Part shown: piece after piece, positions 1-15,000 of the stretch
Numbering within the stretch: position 1 is the stretch's first letter
Layout: each line of letters opens with the position of its first letter
Assembly: GCA_013400975.1 (NCBI GenBank)
Contig: WBMZ01003010.1
Span: 195,597 to 259,596 of the forward strand
DNA length: 64,000 nt
Direction: 5' to 3'
DNA from: Atrichornis clamosus
Taxonomy: Eukaryota > Chordata > Aves > Passeriformes > Menuridae
The notes under the pieces: model-generated
What the model was told of the DNA's origin: nothing
The model's database searches: none
What the model saw: the letters and a program-made list of their open reading frames with translations, nothing else
Program-made: the position numbers and the translations under genes

Positions 1-693
1 ACAAGCTAAGTTGTAACTAAAAAATTATTTTTAAAAATCTCACCTTCCTTCTACACCCACAAAATATATTTATGTATGAGAAGGTACAAAAGGATGGCAA
101 AAAGATACTCACAAGCAGATAACTATTATGTTTGAAGTCAGTACCCTTCAGGAGTAGGAATAAATTTCACAATATCAGCCACGTACTAGTCATTTATTTC
201 AGATGCAGTGCTTATTATAAATAGCCGACTAAAGGACATCTCCTGCAGCCTGGATACAATCTCTGTTTAATTACTTCTTATTCTATGCTCCACTAGGATC
301 ACATTTCAAACAATGGGAACCACAAAGAATTGGAGAAGCTAAAGGCCACACAGCAACGTCCAACAGCCCCAGAAAGCCTTGAGAAAAGTGACTTACAGAG
401 AGAACTACACACCTTCAAGATTTAAAGTCCCAGCAACAGCACAAGAAAGGTAATTCACAAAGAATGCTAACAGTAGGTCACCACTACTGATTAAAAGCTT
501 TGTTTCCAAGTGTATTGACAGGAACTCCTCTCAAACTCCTAGTCAAAACAAGCAGTCTGAAGCACATCTACATGCCTTCTTTCTCATCTAATCTACTCTT
601 GCCTCCCATGTAGCTAATCAGGTAGCTATGAAGCACTAGCAATAAAATTCTGGAGAGATATGCTTGAAAGTTTGAAGAATAATACACTGGAGT

Positions 694-770
694 AAAAAAA
701 CAAACAAAAAAACCCACAAGCAACCAACCAAAAAAAACCCCACAAGCAAATGAACAAAAAACACCTCATA
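694..770. repeat. A/C-only low-complexity block with an imperfect tandem unit
   Basis: The plus strand is almost purely A and C. Two imperfect units of about 25 bases are visible, each with a run of A followed by CCCACAAGCAA or CCCCACAAGCAAA. Similar one-strand A/C or G/T blocks recur through the window. Confidence 0.75.
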
Positions 771-2016
771 AAAGAAATTAAATGAACAACCTTTGTAAGA
801 CCTGATCAGTAAGGCAATCTTGAGAAGCAAGCCTGGGAAAATTACCATTTTAATAACAATTTCATTTGTTCCTCTTTTTCATTAGATTGCTAGCTTTTTA
901 ACAGAATTGGTTATGGTCAAAGACTATCTTGAAGAAGAGAGAGCTTGGTGTGTCCTATGTTAATTACTGGAGAAGCTTTTTGTATTCATTTCCTATTGAA
1001 TACACTAAACAGAAATGGGAATTAATACCTGTTAGAAAATGAATAGAGAGAATAAATTAAACTTTTTGTAGCAAACAACCCTGGCTAACTACATAAGTAC
1101 TTATGGCTCAATGATAGCAATGAGTGTTGCAAAGATATCACAGGAATGCAGAAATAGAAATGCACAAATATAAGCATATTTAGCCAATAATAAAAACTGC
1201 AAACACTTCAACAGAAAATTTCCTCAAAAGCATGTTTAATAAAAGTAACAGAACACCTTGAATATGATGCCTTCTACTTTGCTTCCCTACACATGAAATA
1301 TGAAGAAAATAACATAAACTCTGGTGTTCATTTTTATCTACCCTTACTCTAGATACCTTTATAAGAGGTATTTAAAAGGATATTTAAGCATAGCCTTTTA
1401 AAAATACAAACTGCATTAGTAGGGTCTGAATCAGAGAGAGTTAAAGGTAAAGCAATTACTGACCTCAGCAATGCAAAACCAAATCCTTAACAATCCAAAT
1501 AAAGATAGATTAAAAATGGTGAAGCAGAATACGGATGACAAAACTTACTTCACAACATGGAATGTCATTACTCTCCATTAAGCTAATGCGAAGAAATGAG
1601 AAGTAGCAATCTCCTGTGAACCAATACCAAGATCCTTCTCAACTATTAGGCAGTGAAATACTTAAAAGAGGTCAGTTACTGGTACTGCAAGAGTTATGCT
1701 GAAACCCCTTAACCAATTACATTAAACTTACTTGAAAGCCTTGTTTCGCTTAAAATACGATCTTTAGTATTTCCTGTGAGCTAATGATCTGTGGTCAAAT
1801 TAGTCTACCTGTAAAACAATCCAGCCTCTCTGAAGGAAATAAAAAATTGCATACTCTTTTAGAAGAAAGGAAGAAATTTATTTTTTCTTAAATACATTCA
1901 GTACCATTATCAAAACATGTGTTTATAACAAATTTCTCTTTGTTTTCTATAAACAAAATGTAAGAAAACAAAGTGCAAATAGAAATCATGTTGCCTGCAC
2001 GTACTCGTCCCCATTT

Positions 2017-2043
2017 ACACACATACACACGCACACACACACA
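2017..2043. repeat. CA dinucleotide microsatellite (interrupted)
   Basis: About 27 bases of AC repeat with single-base interruptions (ACATAC and ACGCAC). It is a likely length polymorphism. Confidence 0.85.
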
Positions 2044-5000
2044 GCTATCCTTGGTAATTCCTGGTTTGTAGGTCCAGTGCATTGCAAACATGTTTCGGGC
2101 ATCAAGAACATAAATGCAACAGTCTTTCCTCAGCTCTGCTCTGGTGCAAACAGCCAGTTATTATTAAATTCATCCCCATCTCATTAAAGAGAGGAGTTTG
2201 GAAGTGCAGCATTTTGGAGCCATAAAGAGATGATTTATAAAGAGAATTCACTCAGTAGGAAGGCTGAAGTACAGCAGTTCTCTCTCCAAGTTATCATAAC
2301 AGAAAGCTATTTAATGAGCGTGGGATTTCTTCAAGAATTCAAAAAAGGCAAGACTTGGAATAGGATGTATTACATTATGCAAACACCCACATCACTGAAC
2401 ATTTCTGCTACAATAAAATCACCAAAAGAAAAACCCTCAAAGTTGTTCCTATCTTGAGTTTTTGGCTTGTTTTTAGCAAGTTCTTTCAAATGTAAAACAC
2501 AGATTTGTAGAGATTAGCAGATAGACACAATTCAGCATAAAAAAAGTTAGCAAGGTTTAATGAACTAAACTATGTTGCCTAAGGTCAGGCACTTCACAGT
2601 GCAAACAAGAAAAATTGTGCCCTGAAGCAAGACACTGTCTGGCAAAGATACAATAAAAGAGCAGAGAGGTATCATTCCTCAACAAACTCAGGAGAGGCCT
2701 GAGTTACCTGCTGCTTACATCATTCTCCCCTTCAGGGGGGCAATATGCGTGCTGATGACTCAAATTCAGTTACCAACAAACCTGAATCCTCCCCTTAATC
2801 CACCTCCAGATCAAAGCTTCGTCCAGCCTCCAATAATGATTTTAAAATAAATACATTTTCAGTAAACCATATGTCATAATCTTCATGCATGAGACATGGA
2901 CAAAAGGGTTTTGCATGCTAGAAATTATTCACCTTGGCTTTCAGATTACATTACTGAGTTTGCTAAGGAATGACGCCAGTGAGAAAGTGGGAAGAAGACA
3001 GTGGAACACAGTATGCCAGAATTCTTAAAATCAAAATGCAGGCATAACTGATTCAGGTCGCATTTATTTTCTAACTCGTAAATTTATACTGAGGCTTCTT
3101 GACAATATGAGAATTTAGACAGTAATGATGCTTTAGGAACATTTTTATTTTTTGCTGTTGTTTCCAGAGTGATCAGTTCGTTGTGCAGTGACATTGTATC
3201 ATCCCAGCAGAGGGAACAGTATATGAGACTGGAAAGCTGAAGAAAGTGGTGCAACTTTGTTCAGCCATGACTGCTACCAAAGATGCCTATCAAACTGTGA
3301 CTTCCAAGAAGGTCACTAGGACACCTGCACTCTTGCCATGCATGGTAACAAAACACACACAGAGCTCTGCTTCTTCAGTAAACTGAGACTTGTAATAGCA
3401 GTATTTATATGAGAACAGTTATAACTGTTATACCTCAAGAAGTAACATTTCATTTTTCAAAGTCTTGAAAAATAAACAAATTCCACTAAACATAAGATAC
3501 ATAGTCTACATTAAAGCAAGAAGTCCTTGATCTATCATGCACAAAGAAGTATTATATGGCCATAAAATTCCCTCCCACCTGACAGTTTTAAAAATATTCA
3601 TTCTACACAAGCTGCTTGCTTTCAGGGTCAGTACACCGGTCACCTACATGTCATGCTAGTACAGGCTGAAACTCCTGAATCTTTCAGAAAGCTGGGTGAC
3701 ATACTTCCCTGTCCCTTGCAAGCATGCACATCTTCAGCTTCACGATAATCCTCAGATAGTAGGATGAACTTCACTGCTAGTGTTTGTCTGCACTTCAAGC
3801 CATCTGCCCAACCCACAGATCCTTCATCAGCTCATCATTCTCCTGAAAAGAGCTTTAAGTCTTTAAGTCTTCCCATGAAACCTTCTTCATTTATCCATCA
3901 TAGATGGTATAGTTACCTTCAAATCACTCAAAAAAGTGGAGATTCTTCAAAGTTTTGCTACAAGTACTATGACAAAATGCACCTGATAACTTGCTTCTGT
4001 CACCAGCTCTGACACCAATAAGCTGAATGATATTAAGCAGATTGCTTAACCACCTTTTGTCTCCTTTTGCTCTAATCCTTCCATACTGCCTCTACATTCA
4101 GATATTGTATTTCTAACTGTAGTAGGCATTTGCAATTATGCTTTCTATGAAGTTTAAGAAGGTTCTACCCTCACATAAGTATCAATTATACAAATAATTA
4201 AGCATTACAGACAGCAGTGAACTCTTTTACTATGTGATCTGGAAATTTTCATCTAAAGATTAGGAATATTCACACATTATGGATTTACCTGGCTAGCAAT
4301 ATTCATTTCAGTGATCAAAAAGTTGACCAAAAAGACCAACATTTTAAATTATGTACTTACAATTTTCATTAAAATTCCTTCTTATCTACAGACAAAAATA
4401 AAAATCATCAACCAAAATATGTTCGGGGACAGAAATGACAACCTCTAAATTTTTCAGTAGTCCCTATGAAGGGACCTTGAAATTTTTCCAGTTGTTACAT
4501 CTTTCATAATTCACATCTCTAAATAGAAAGTAAACTGTAAAGACTAGCCTGTAGTAGTATTTGTAGGTCTTTGAAACACTCTTTCAGTATTGCTGGGTTG
4601 TTTGTCTCAGGTGATTTCTGAGATTAATGTTTTTAATATTAAAATTATGAAACCTATAAAAATTTAAAAAACATCACAATGATGAGAACTCCAGCTAATA
4701 CATTTCTAATCACCTACCACTTAAAAGCATCAACATCTCAAATATCTGAAAGTGAAATTCCTTAAAGCAGAGGCTCCACAGAAACCATCACTTTGTCAAG
4801 GCTAGTTCCCAAATTCCTTAGAAGCCTTACTTATCTTAATTTCACAAACAGAAGAATTAGGCAGTTGGACTTTTCTTAAAGAAGACAATACATTTTCCTT
4901 CCTTTTGCTCAGTGACTTTGTGGAATCAAAGAACACCCTCCTTTTCAAGGAGGAAGCCCAGAATGCCCACATTTAGGCTCTACCCTTTATCTGTGATAGA

Positions 5001-6905
5001 CTCCAGACCATACAGGTATTCTCTTCCGAAGACTGAGTACGCATGATTTGAGTCCTTTGTTTAGGAGGAGACCTGAGCTATGACATCTCATTGAGTAAGT
5101 ATTTAATTTACTATCTATTTGAGCACATTCTCATCACTCAGAGCTCACTGTGTGTACTGGTGTACAGCAGTCCTGGTGTGCTAGAGCACAAGTAGGATAA
5201 AAACTCCTGACCACACAGGTTTTACAAGCACTCTGCACATAAATTTGTTGGTGTATGCCCAAAAGGAAGCAAGGATGGTATGTAGGGACCTGGTTCAACT
5301 GCAGGCAACAGATGAACAGGACCTTAAGATGCAACTTTTGGACTTGAGTAATTTGATAGTATAGAATCAACTGTGTCCTACCTCCTCCTTTGTGTCTTGG
5401 CCAAGGTTTACATACTTTCCACATACTTTAAGTATAAACAAAGAGGAGTTTAAACCAAGAGTTAAATTATGAAGAACACCTCCTGCTGCCTACAACAGGC
5501 CTCTCTTAGACAAGAATATTAACAGCTGGGGCAGCCCTCACTTCTGTCAAACCCACAGGCAGCCTTTGAATCTTATCATAGAAGTAACTGAAAGGCTAGA
5601 AAACCCACTTGATTTTAGTTTTTGTTATTTGCTTTCTGAAATCCCAGATTAAAGAGGTTTACATTCTCAAGCACTGGCCAAAACCATGATGACTACATAT
5701 ACTGGTTGGGGCTGTTGTTTCTTTTTCCATGAAAGCTGAGATTCTCCCTGGGACAGATGTTACAAGTGTATAATTTGCTGCTCACAGTACACGTATGTTT
5801 TGCTAAAAGGCTGTGGTTTGTCAAAAGAGCACTGGACTGAGTGCTTGTCTTACCAGGCAATTATGCACTGGTTCAATTGGATGATGGGAAGGAGGACGGA
5901 GCTCACTCTCAGAGAGAAGTAAACTGGGAAATGCTTCTGCAGTGCAGGGGTCAACAAGAAAAGCTGTGGGAAGCAATGAGCCACAAGGATGGAAATAGGA
6001 GGCTTGAGAAAAGGGGGGAACCACATCTCAAGAGGCAACTGAAGACTTTTCTAGAGACCTACAGGAGTCCACAAAGATCAAATAAGGGAAAAATAAGAGG
6101 TTTTTCCCTTGCAAGGATGACAGTAGACAAGGACAAAACCTGCTTTCAAACACAATTATTTGAATATACATCAACCAGCAAATCTGCTGTCTCTTTTATG
6201 ATATTCTGCTTTATTTCAATATTTGTATTTTAAAAACAACAACTATAAAAGTTTTAAAGATCCTTGGTGCATTCTCTTTAAGGAAAATGTTCAGACAGGA
6301 CATTTCTCAGAGCTCTGAGATGGCATTAGTGGCCTAAGATCTAAAGCAGAAGATGCTAAGAAAACTGACACACCAGTTGGAACTGCATGAGGTGCCTTCT
6401 TTTGCAAGATGCAAAGAGGTGCTTTCTTTCCTACTGTCAATAAACTCTTCTTTCTATGTGGAAGTTCCCCCTTGTTCCAAAAATGTCACTGACACTGACA
6501 GAAAGAAACCTTATTGAACAAAAGGCCGACTAGTCTTTACATGAGATGTGATTTTTCAAATGGAGAAGATCAAGCAACATACACCATTTTGAAGCTAACA
6601 GCAAAAATCTTTCATTTCTCTAAGGTCAGAAGCAAAACCAACATAGGAGGAAATCTGACTCTACGAAGAGCAGAGATTAAAAAGCATGCCTAGAAAGCTG
6701 GACTGTCTTTGCCTGGGATCTGAGCTAGGATGCAGTCCTGGTAGGGTTTCCTCCAGCCCAGGACTGCAACGTGAGCATGTCGGATGTTGAGTACTCTTGT
6801 TTATGACCTGCCACTTCCCCACCAGATTCAATCATTACTTCTTAATCACTTTCTTAAAGTACAGGAACTTGATAACCAATTTGGCTATTTAGAGTCCAAC
6901 CCCAC

Positions 6906-6922
6906 AAAAAAAAAAAAAAAAA
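6906..6922. repeat. A17 homopolymer
   Basis: There are seventeen consecutive A bases on the plus strand. I see no retroposed sequence upstream, so I do not call it a retrogene tail. Confidence 0.85.
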
Positions 6923-9000
6923 GTGTAACTCAATAATATTTTCAGCAAATACTATTTGTTTACAAGTGGTTCAGTGTATCAGAGGATTAGTTCTAAGAAC
7001 ACAAGAGTGACAACAGTGGCAGCTTCAAGAGGGGGAAAGTGGTGAGACAGCAGGAAAGTGCATTCAGATTCTTTAAGTTACTTGGATGAGCACAGAATAA
7101 CGTAGGACGTCTAAGGGTTTTGCTGGAATAAAGTTCTTTTCTGGAAAGGAACAGAGATGAGTAAAAAGTGCTTGTGTTTTGTTTTTTGAATTCTGCAATT
7201 TGTTCATTTTACCCTGAAGATACCCACCCAAAAGCTGTATTTTAGGCCAATCTACCTGTCTTTTGAATATTTCCTAATTATTTACAAATTAGTGAACACC
7301 CAGCAGGGTAGTATCTAACATTTTCTGATGATGCAGCTACTATTGCTAGAACATTTGCTAACTTCTTAGAAGGTAAATTTTCTCTTTTATCTCACAATTG
7401 CAAATCATGCAGAACTTATATTTTAAAATGTTGTTAATGCTAAGCATGCTGTCCTTCTGTAGCCATAGCCTGGAAAAAGTTATTTTACAAACCAGTGAGA
7501 AAGAAAAGGGTATCCCTTTTATATTATGATACAGACTTTCAAATTCTGAAAAGAAAGAAAAATTTTTAAATGCAATACGGCTTGCAAAAATTTCATCATT
7601 GTTTATCTCATGTTGTCTTTCTGTGACAACATACATAGTGAATAGGAAAAGACTTGTGAAATTGAGAGCATGCTCTAAAGAAAAATGCATTCAGACTTAT
7701 GAATATATAAGTATGGTTAGAAAAGGAACAGAAGCAGCTAAGAGATCGTTTATTCTTTAAATTTCATTTAACAAAGACTGTGCTCCAAAGTCCCTTTGAC
7801 ACCTCAGCACAAGTACATTTCAGTACCATCTAGCTAATGCTCAAGTTAACTTGCATCACTGCACAAAGATCTTTGTTTTCCAGCAAATATCCCTTCTTCA
7901 ATTAAAAGAAAAAAAAATTTAAAAATAAATGAATAAAAAATATGGAGAAGTGGCATATTGGTTTTTCTTCAGATCCATCCAGTGTGTTGAAGCATAAAAA
8001 ATTTGAGTTGCTCTTGAAATACTTGAGCTTTGATGTATTTATATGAGGAATGTTAAAAATGTAACCCTAAACCTCTTTATGCTGTGACTGAGTTCTTGGT
8101 CTGGACAGATCCACATGACTGAGCACTTTAAATACTGCTCTTTCAACTATAAACATATTAGGTGTCATTATGCAACCCCTCTCTTCAACTATTTTGTGCC
8201 ATACATTAATGGAAGAGTTGAGACAAAGAAAAAAGAAGAAAGAGCAATAAAGGAAGACCATTTCAAGTTGTTTTAATAAGTGCAAAGAGTATTGTATTCT
8301 AGAGAAAAGAAATTTGTAAAAGCAAATGAAGAACGTATTTTGAAGTATGTTTTAAAACCTCTGAAACTTCATTTTTACTCTGCCACAGTGTGGGCTTCCA
8401 TATAAGAAAAGACATTTGCAGTCCTGAACGTGTTACTGTGACTGTGTTTACTCCAACTAAAAATGTGCAAGCTCTTTCTGAATGTTAATCAAAAATTTTC
8501 AGATTAAAATAATTTGACAGGTGAACATTTCTCCCTCCAGCCCAAAATAGATAGGAGGAAAAATTGTTTTCTTTGACTCAGCAATGTGATTTTATATCCT
8601 CTAAAAACCACAATTAAATCATAATGGCCCGGTTTAAAATCTTTCTGGCTTGAAAGTGTACAATTCAAACCTTTTTAGAACTACCAGACCAGCCAGGTTA
8701 TACATGCTAAGTCACGTCATTGCAAATCTCAGAAAAGAATAAATCTATAATCAAAATATGTTTGTTTTCCTCTGCACAGTAACTGCATTTTGGGCTGCAG
8801 ACTGTGAGAGCATGCAAAATGAATACACTCAAAAAAAAAAAAGTCAGCAATTCCAAAACTCTGTTAGTGAAGTGAAACAAACAAAAAAACCCACCAAGAA
8901 GTTGCAAAAGCAGGAAGTACAAGGTTGAGGATCATTGTACCAAGATCAAATGTAGCTACTAGATAAATCTGCAACAAAGTAACTCTTTACATTCTCCTGT

Positions 9001-12000
9001 TACATAACCTTTTACTAGTTAATTCCCTTGTTCTTTTAAACCTACGTTCTCTTTTTGGTAATATTTAATCAATTCTCCTTCACATACCTAGCAAAACTTT
9101 TTACCAATAATTTAACAGGTTTCTCAAAGGGCACTGCAAAACATTTTAGGAAGGATATCCTGAAGAATGAGAAATGTCACTGAACAAAACATGGGAGAGA
9201 TTAAGACATGGTACAGGAACTTGCTCCCGAAACCCACTGTGTTTCCTCCAGTTGAGCAAAAGCAGCATCTAAAAGTTTGCTCCAGCAAAGCTTGCTCTTT
9301 TCCTCCCCACCCTCTCAAGTCGGTCCCAGCTCTTCCTCCCCTGCCCACACCTTGGTGCTCAGAGCAATACAGACCCTTCTTGTCTCCTCACCCTTCCCGC
9401 CAGCTGTACCAACCAAAAGTCCCTCTTTAGCAGCCAGCTGGGACAGCTCTCCTGGTTTCAGATTGGTAAGGAGTAAGGGAAGAGCAGAGCAGGGCAGCAG
9501 TAAGCATGGCAAGGCAGAAGGAGCTTTGCAAGCATCTGTGTGACAGTGAAACAGCACTCCCTGAAAAGAAATGAGCTGGTAAGTGGACTAAAGATGAGGT
9601 GTTCAGCGCAGTGACATTTTTGATAGACTACACTAGTTTAGACTGAAGTACAATTTCAGATACTGAAGGCAGAGAGAGCATACAATGAATTGCCAGGGAC
9701 TGGGCTGGATGAGCTGATAGAATAACTACTTAAGAGCTCTCCCGTTCTGCTAGACATGTAGACAATCTCCACAACACCTAAAGAGACTGCAAATTTTTTC
9801 ATTGATTCGGGGGGTTTTGGTGGTTTTGTTTGGTTTGGGTTTTTTACCATTGCAATTGTAAATTTACTTGGCTAAACTGTTCTTTAGCCGATCATGATAG
9901 TTTCCAACTGACAATAACCATCAGCTTACAAAAACTGATCTCCTTTTGTGAATTAACTACCTTCATTGTTTCATTAACTGCTTAGAGATAAGCCTGAAAG
10001 TTTCCAGCCGAGTCTGAAGAGGGTTAAAACAGCTTTGAGAAATCCAGGCTTAGCTTTTGGGATGGATAAACAAATGAAGAATGAAGGAAGCTACTTGGAG
10101 ATATTTCTGGTTGGCTAATCGTCTTTATGTTATCTGAAGCCAAAAATTTCCCTTAAGACTTCATTGGTCTGTGCATCTGAACTGTAAACAGACTGATAAA
10201 AAAAGTATTACTGGATATGTCTAACTGATGTTTTCACAGCCACAACCACATCTTTTCAATAGTACTGCCCATAAAAAAAGCAGGTATTAGAAGATGTGAG
10301 CAAGTGAAAAATCAGAACAGTCCCAATCACTAACCCAACATATAACAGATCTCAAAGTTCCCCCACGTTCCTCTCCTGCATCTAGAAAATAAAACAGACA
10401 GGGAAGAACATGGGAAGAAATTTGGTACAGTTAGCATTGCTTGATATGCAAATATTGAAAGTTATTGAATGTCTACAAGAGTTGTAGTTTGTAAAGCAGC
10501 ATCACTGCATGAGCAGTCAGCTGTTCTCCCAAGCCAGGCCTTCTGGAACAGTGCTGAGTCCATCTCTATACCTAGACAGAGATGTGCTCATGGTACTTGG
10601 TCGTGGAGCACTGTTCACAGACAACTCATATAATGCTTTACCTTGGAAACAAAGTTAAAATAGGAGTATGAGCCTGGAAAGTGTAACTTATATATCTGGG
10701 AATGTAAAGCCTCTCAGAAATTAGCTTAGCTTTTCTTCATTTCTCATGTCCACCTTGGATCCTACTTTGTACAGCCACTGAGCAACCACAAAGAACTTGT
10801 ACAAAACCTTGCTACCGTCCAAAAATTTATCATAAGAACCTACTATTGAGGAAATACTTTAATGAGTAGCTTGAAGCAATGGTAGACATGGTTTTTCCTA
10901 CATCATATAACTAGCACTTTGTACACATTAAATAAGGTCTTTTGTGAAAACCTTAAAAAGAGTAACAAATTTCAGAAATATTTTAGAAAGTGATGTCTGA
11001 CCCCACACAGTTTTTCCATAATGATTTAAAACCACCAGTATGTGTTAATTCCATTGCCAATGCTGACATTCTTAAACACACCTTCTTCTCTGTTGACGTA
11101 CGAGATTAGACACCTTGTCCAATGGCTTAAAGTAATTGTATTAATTCCTAGATAAATATGTCTAATGGGAATTCTGCCTGGTTTGGCTATCGTGGCTGAG
11201 CTGAGGCACTTCCATCAAGCTGTCAATCATATCCTGATGGGCTTTCAGGATTCATGACCCTGCTGGGAAATGGTGGGTAGTGCTTCATCAGGTGCAGCAC
11301 TTGTACAGAGAGCAGGAGGAGGGAAGCAGCAGGGGAGGCACTGGGCAAATTTGTGGAATCTGACCTTTCGCTTTGGGCACCTCCTTGGATTTTTGCCTTG
11401 TCCCAGGTGGCCAGCAGTCATGCTATTTTATAGAAATCTTTTGTTAAGTATGTGTGAAGTGTTCCAGGGCAAGCTCCTAATGGATTGCACATCTGGCATA
11501 ACAGGCAAACATGGCCCACGTGAGGCCCCACATTTGCAAGGGAGCCTGTACAGGTGGGAAACAACCACCTCTTTAAGAGAAAAGCTCCGTAGTGCCTAAC
11601 TAACGTAGCTGCAGTAAAGACTGAACTGTTGATAAGCAACTGCAAGACCTGCTGACAGAAGTATGGAGAGACAGCAGATTTTCATACTGCTACGGTAGCC
11701 AGCGCAGCAGATAAAGGATGAATGAAGAAACTTACTACTAATTAGCACAGACATTTCCTCCAATCAGATATATATGCAAATCACATTTGTCTAAAGACTA
11801 AGGTATTTCCAATCTTTACACTGCTTTCCTCGCGGTTACTGTAAATTAATACAATTTCACAAAACTGATTAGAATCTGATAAAGATAACATATATAAAAG
11901 TTTAACTGGCATCTCCCTTGAGGGAATGAAGGCTTAATATAGTCTGAAACAGGTAGATGAGAAAAGTTACTAAACAACTCTTTTAATAGAATTTATTTTA

Positions 12001-15000
12001 TGGTGTAAAATTACAAATTGAAAAGTTCCTATTTTACCACTAGACAAAATCATCATATTCTGAAATTCTTCGAACACCTGGCCTTTTCTTGACTCAATCT
12101 TCAAAATTTTAAGACTGAATATTCCATATATCTTTTTTTCTGATTAAGTCCTATTTGGAAAATTTCTCAGTAAAGGAATCTCACAGACAAGAGAGATGTC
12201 TTCTAAAATTGCTGGTCTCTTAGAAACTTTACAAAAGGACTCCATGCATACTTGAAACTTGAAACCACACAAATAGAGTAAGTCTTTCAAGGAAGAGGAA
12301 TTTGGACCATAAACACCATTTACAGACAATCTCATTCCTTTTTATTTCTTCTCTTGAGCTGTTTAACTGTACTACTTCCAAAAATACGTCAATAAACTTA
12401 CAGCAAACCAGCCTATAGAAATGAAGCTTGAGGATAGCTACTTGTGGAAATCATGGAAATAGTCTACTATTATTATTCCTAATCCACAGAAAAAGAATCT
12501 AGACAGAATAATGAACTTGTCCAGGGTAATAATGGGTCAATGGTAGAAATTGAGAGAATCTGACATACTTGACAATCCTTCTCATCTTGCACAGCAGTTT
12601 AATGCATGTTGGTAAACACAGCACACGGGAAGTATTTCAGCAGAGAATACGAAGGCGGAGAGGGGAAAAGGCAAATATTATCAGATTTCTCAGGGGAAAA
12701 TTTATACACTGAGGCACTGCCCTGTAAGATAAACATTCTTTTTTCTGATAAGTTTCTGTGATAACCAGCTACAAGAACAGTAATCACATTACACTGCCCT
12801 TTCCTAGTCACATTTTCTAGAATTGGCAAAAGTTTCTATAACTATTGAGAAAAAAAATATTTCTATTTTAAAATTTTAAAACATTAAAAAAACTGCTAAC
12901 CATTTCAAGAAGCATTTCCTGCAACTACAACTCTTTTTTTCCTTTTAAAGCAAAATAGAAATGAATTTTCTTTGAAAGCTCTGAAGTAACTTTAGAAAAC
13001 CTGTAAGGGATTGAGAACGTTGATCACGTAGCCACAGAGAATATTGTATTTTAAATATGACAAAGGAGGGGAAAAAAGGGGGAAAAAAAATTGCTAATTA
13101 TCATCTTGGTAACATTTTTAAGCAGACTGGCAAAACCAAAGGATTAAGTGACTCAGTGTCAAACAAAATATTAAGTATCACTCCTTGACAGTGATTCATA
13201 AATACTAGAAAACCTAAAGAACATTTTAATAGCTACAGTAGGTATTAAAAACATTGGCCATAAACTGGAGAATCTTTCAGCTAATTGATGAGCATTTCTC
13301 TTCATACTGTATATAAAATGAACTTTCATGTACATGCCTAGCATCCAAATTCTCACAAAAACTGTACACAGACTATTGGTTTGGAATTCCCTTAAAAAAG
13401 CAAGAGAAAGCAAAGAGAAAAGAGAATATAGCATGACTTGAGTCATAGTGAGCACAAGTCTATATGGAGAGGACTAGTTTGGTAGCAATGTTTTTGAGTA
13501 TTGCCTTTAAAATTAAAAAAAAAAAATCAGACTGAAAACACACATTCTGACAAATCCTATTCTGTTGTTTACAAATATTTTGAATGGAGAAGGGTTTGCA
13601 TATCAGTGATGAGGACTGAAAGAAAATTTTGCTTTCAATTCAGATGTTCCAAGAGAATACCTTCCTACTTCTGCTTACTTCCGCTCTTGGGGAGTAGGAA
13701 TTTGTATTAGCATTCCATAAAAGCTTATGTATTTCTGGAAGACTGAGAAAGAAACAACAAAAAAAATTGTAAGCCATCTAGACACAATTAGCTTGCAAGC
13801 ACTGGCACTAATGAAGCCTGCTTTCCACTGAATGCACATACCATGGCAAGAGACTTCATGCCTGATACAATGCAGCTTGTCAGAACTGAGAACGTATTGC
13901 TGCTGCTTAGATTTTCAGTATCTAACAAGGTGCTCCTGAATTATTTTTCTCTCAGGGCAACTTAACGTCTCTTCTCTATTCCTATGAGAGTTTTAACAAA
14001 GCTTCTAAGTGCTTCACCTCTGAGAACATTGTTCCTTTGTCAAATTGGCTTCTTCTTGACTGATGGACACTAAAGTAAAGAAGTACAAAGGTGGACAGAA
14101 ATAACAAACACAGCAATGAGTGTCTTTCAAAATAAGCTTGCACTAAAACTAGTTTCTAAGACAACACCACCTAGAGATTGTTAACTTGCTAAAGATCTTC
14201 TGTGAGACAGAAAATTAGCAAGTTTTAATCTATACTTCAGGAATACAAAACCTGTTTTCTGTCACTTTATGCTCTGTGCTAAATTTTGACCTAAACAATG
14301 TTTATAGCTAGGCTATAAATTCTAGAAATAAGTTTGGAACTAACATCTGTTTGTTTAGGCCACTTTAGGAGGGAAGACAGTATTAACAATGTTATTTTGT
14401 TGCATGGGTAGGGAGAAGTTAACACTGAGATGGCTAAAAATGCCAAGGTTCGAGTACTATCAGAAAGAGTTTTGAAATTAAATTCCTTCTGAAGTACAAA
14501 AGAGAACTTTAAGAATTAGAAAAGGAAGATAGTAAGAAGGAAACACGGTTGTGCTAGTCATCTGCAATTGCCAGACATGAGTTTTAATATATTTCTGTTT
14601 CTCTGATTCATAACAAATTATCTGCTTCCAGTACTTGGCATCAGGTCTTCGGTTCTCTGAAGCAGACTCCAAAATTTGTCCCCTTGTCCCTCCACACGAA
14701 GAATTATGCTACTGAACCAGTTCACTCCCTTGATTCCTGGAGCCCCCAATGGTTGTGACAGATATCCTGGTACCCCTTACAGTGCTGGGCTGATGGGATG
14801 GTACTTTCCTGGTTCAGGCCAGAAATGTGCTACCAGTAGTCATGTGTGCAGTTACGGATTAGGCACTAGAACAGTCACCTTAAGACTTATCTTTTCCCAC
14901 TGGCTTTTTCTTAAGCTATCTCAGTGACGCAGATCTCAACAAGCTTTACTCTTGGTTGCTAATAAGTGCCATGGGATCTGAAGACTGCATTATAAATACA

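Larger units (their letters stand above)
1..9000. other. AT-rich intronic sequence without recognisable genes
   Basis: No open frame here resembles a known protein on either strand. The longest, on the plus strand at 5841-6233, is 130 codons, has no recognisable motif and has overlapping open frames on the other strand, so it is treated as chance. Only simple repeats stand out: an A/C-only block at 694-770, a CA repeat at 2017-2043 and an A17 run at 6906-6922. Confidence 0.7.

Noticed and set aside
5841..6233. A 130-codon plus-strand open frame
   Set aside because: There is no recognisable domain, the frame ends in an ordinary AT-rich hydrophobic tail, and overlapping open frames exist on the other strand.
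6906..6922. A17 run as the tail of a processed pseudogene
   Set aside because: The sequence to its left shows no coding or known RNA similarity, no AATAAA at the right distance and no flanking duplication.
9230..9550. Possible exon in a pyrimidine-rich patch with several open frames
   Set aside because: No frame shows protein similarity or plausible paired splice sites; the openness follows from the base composition.
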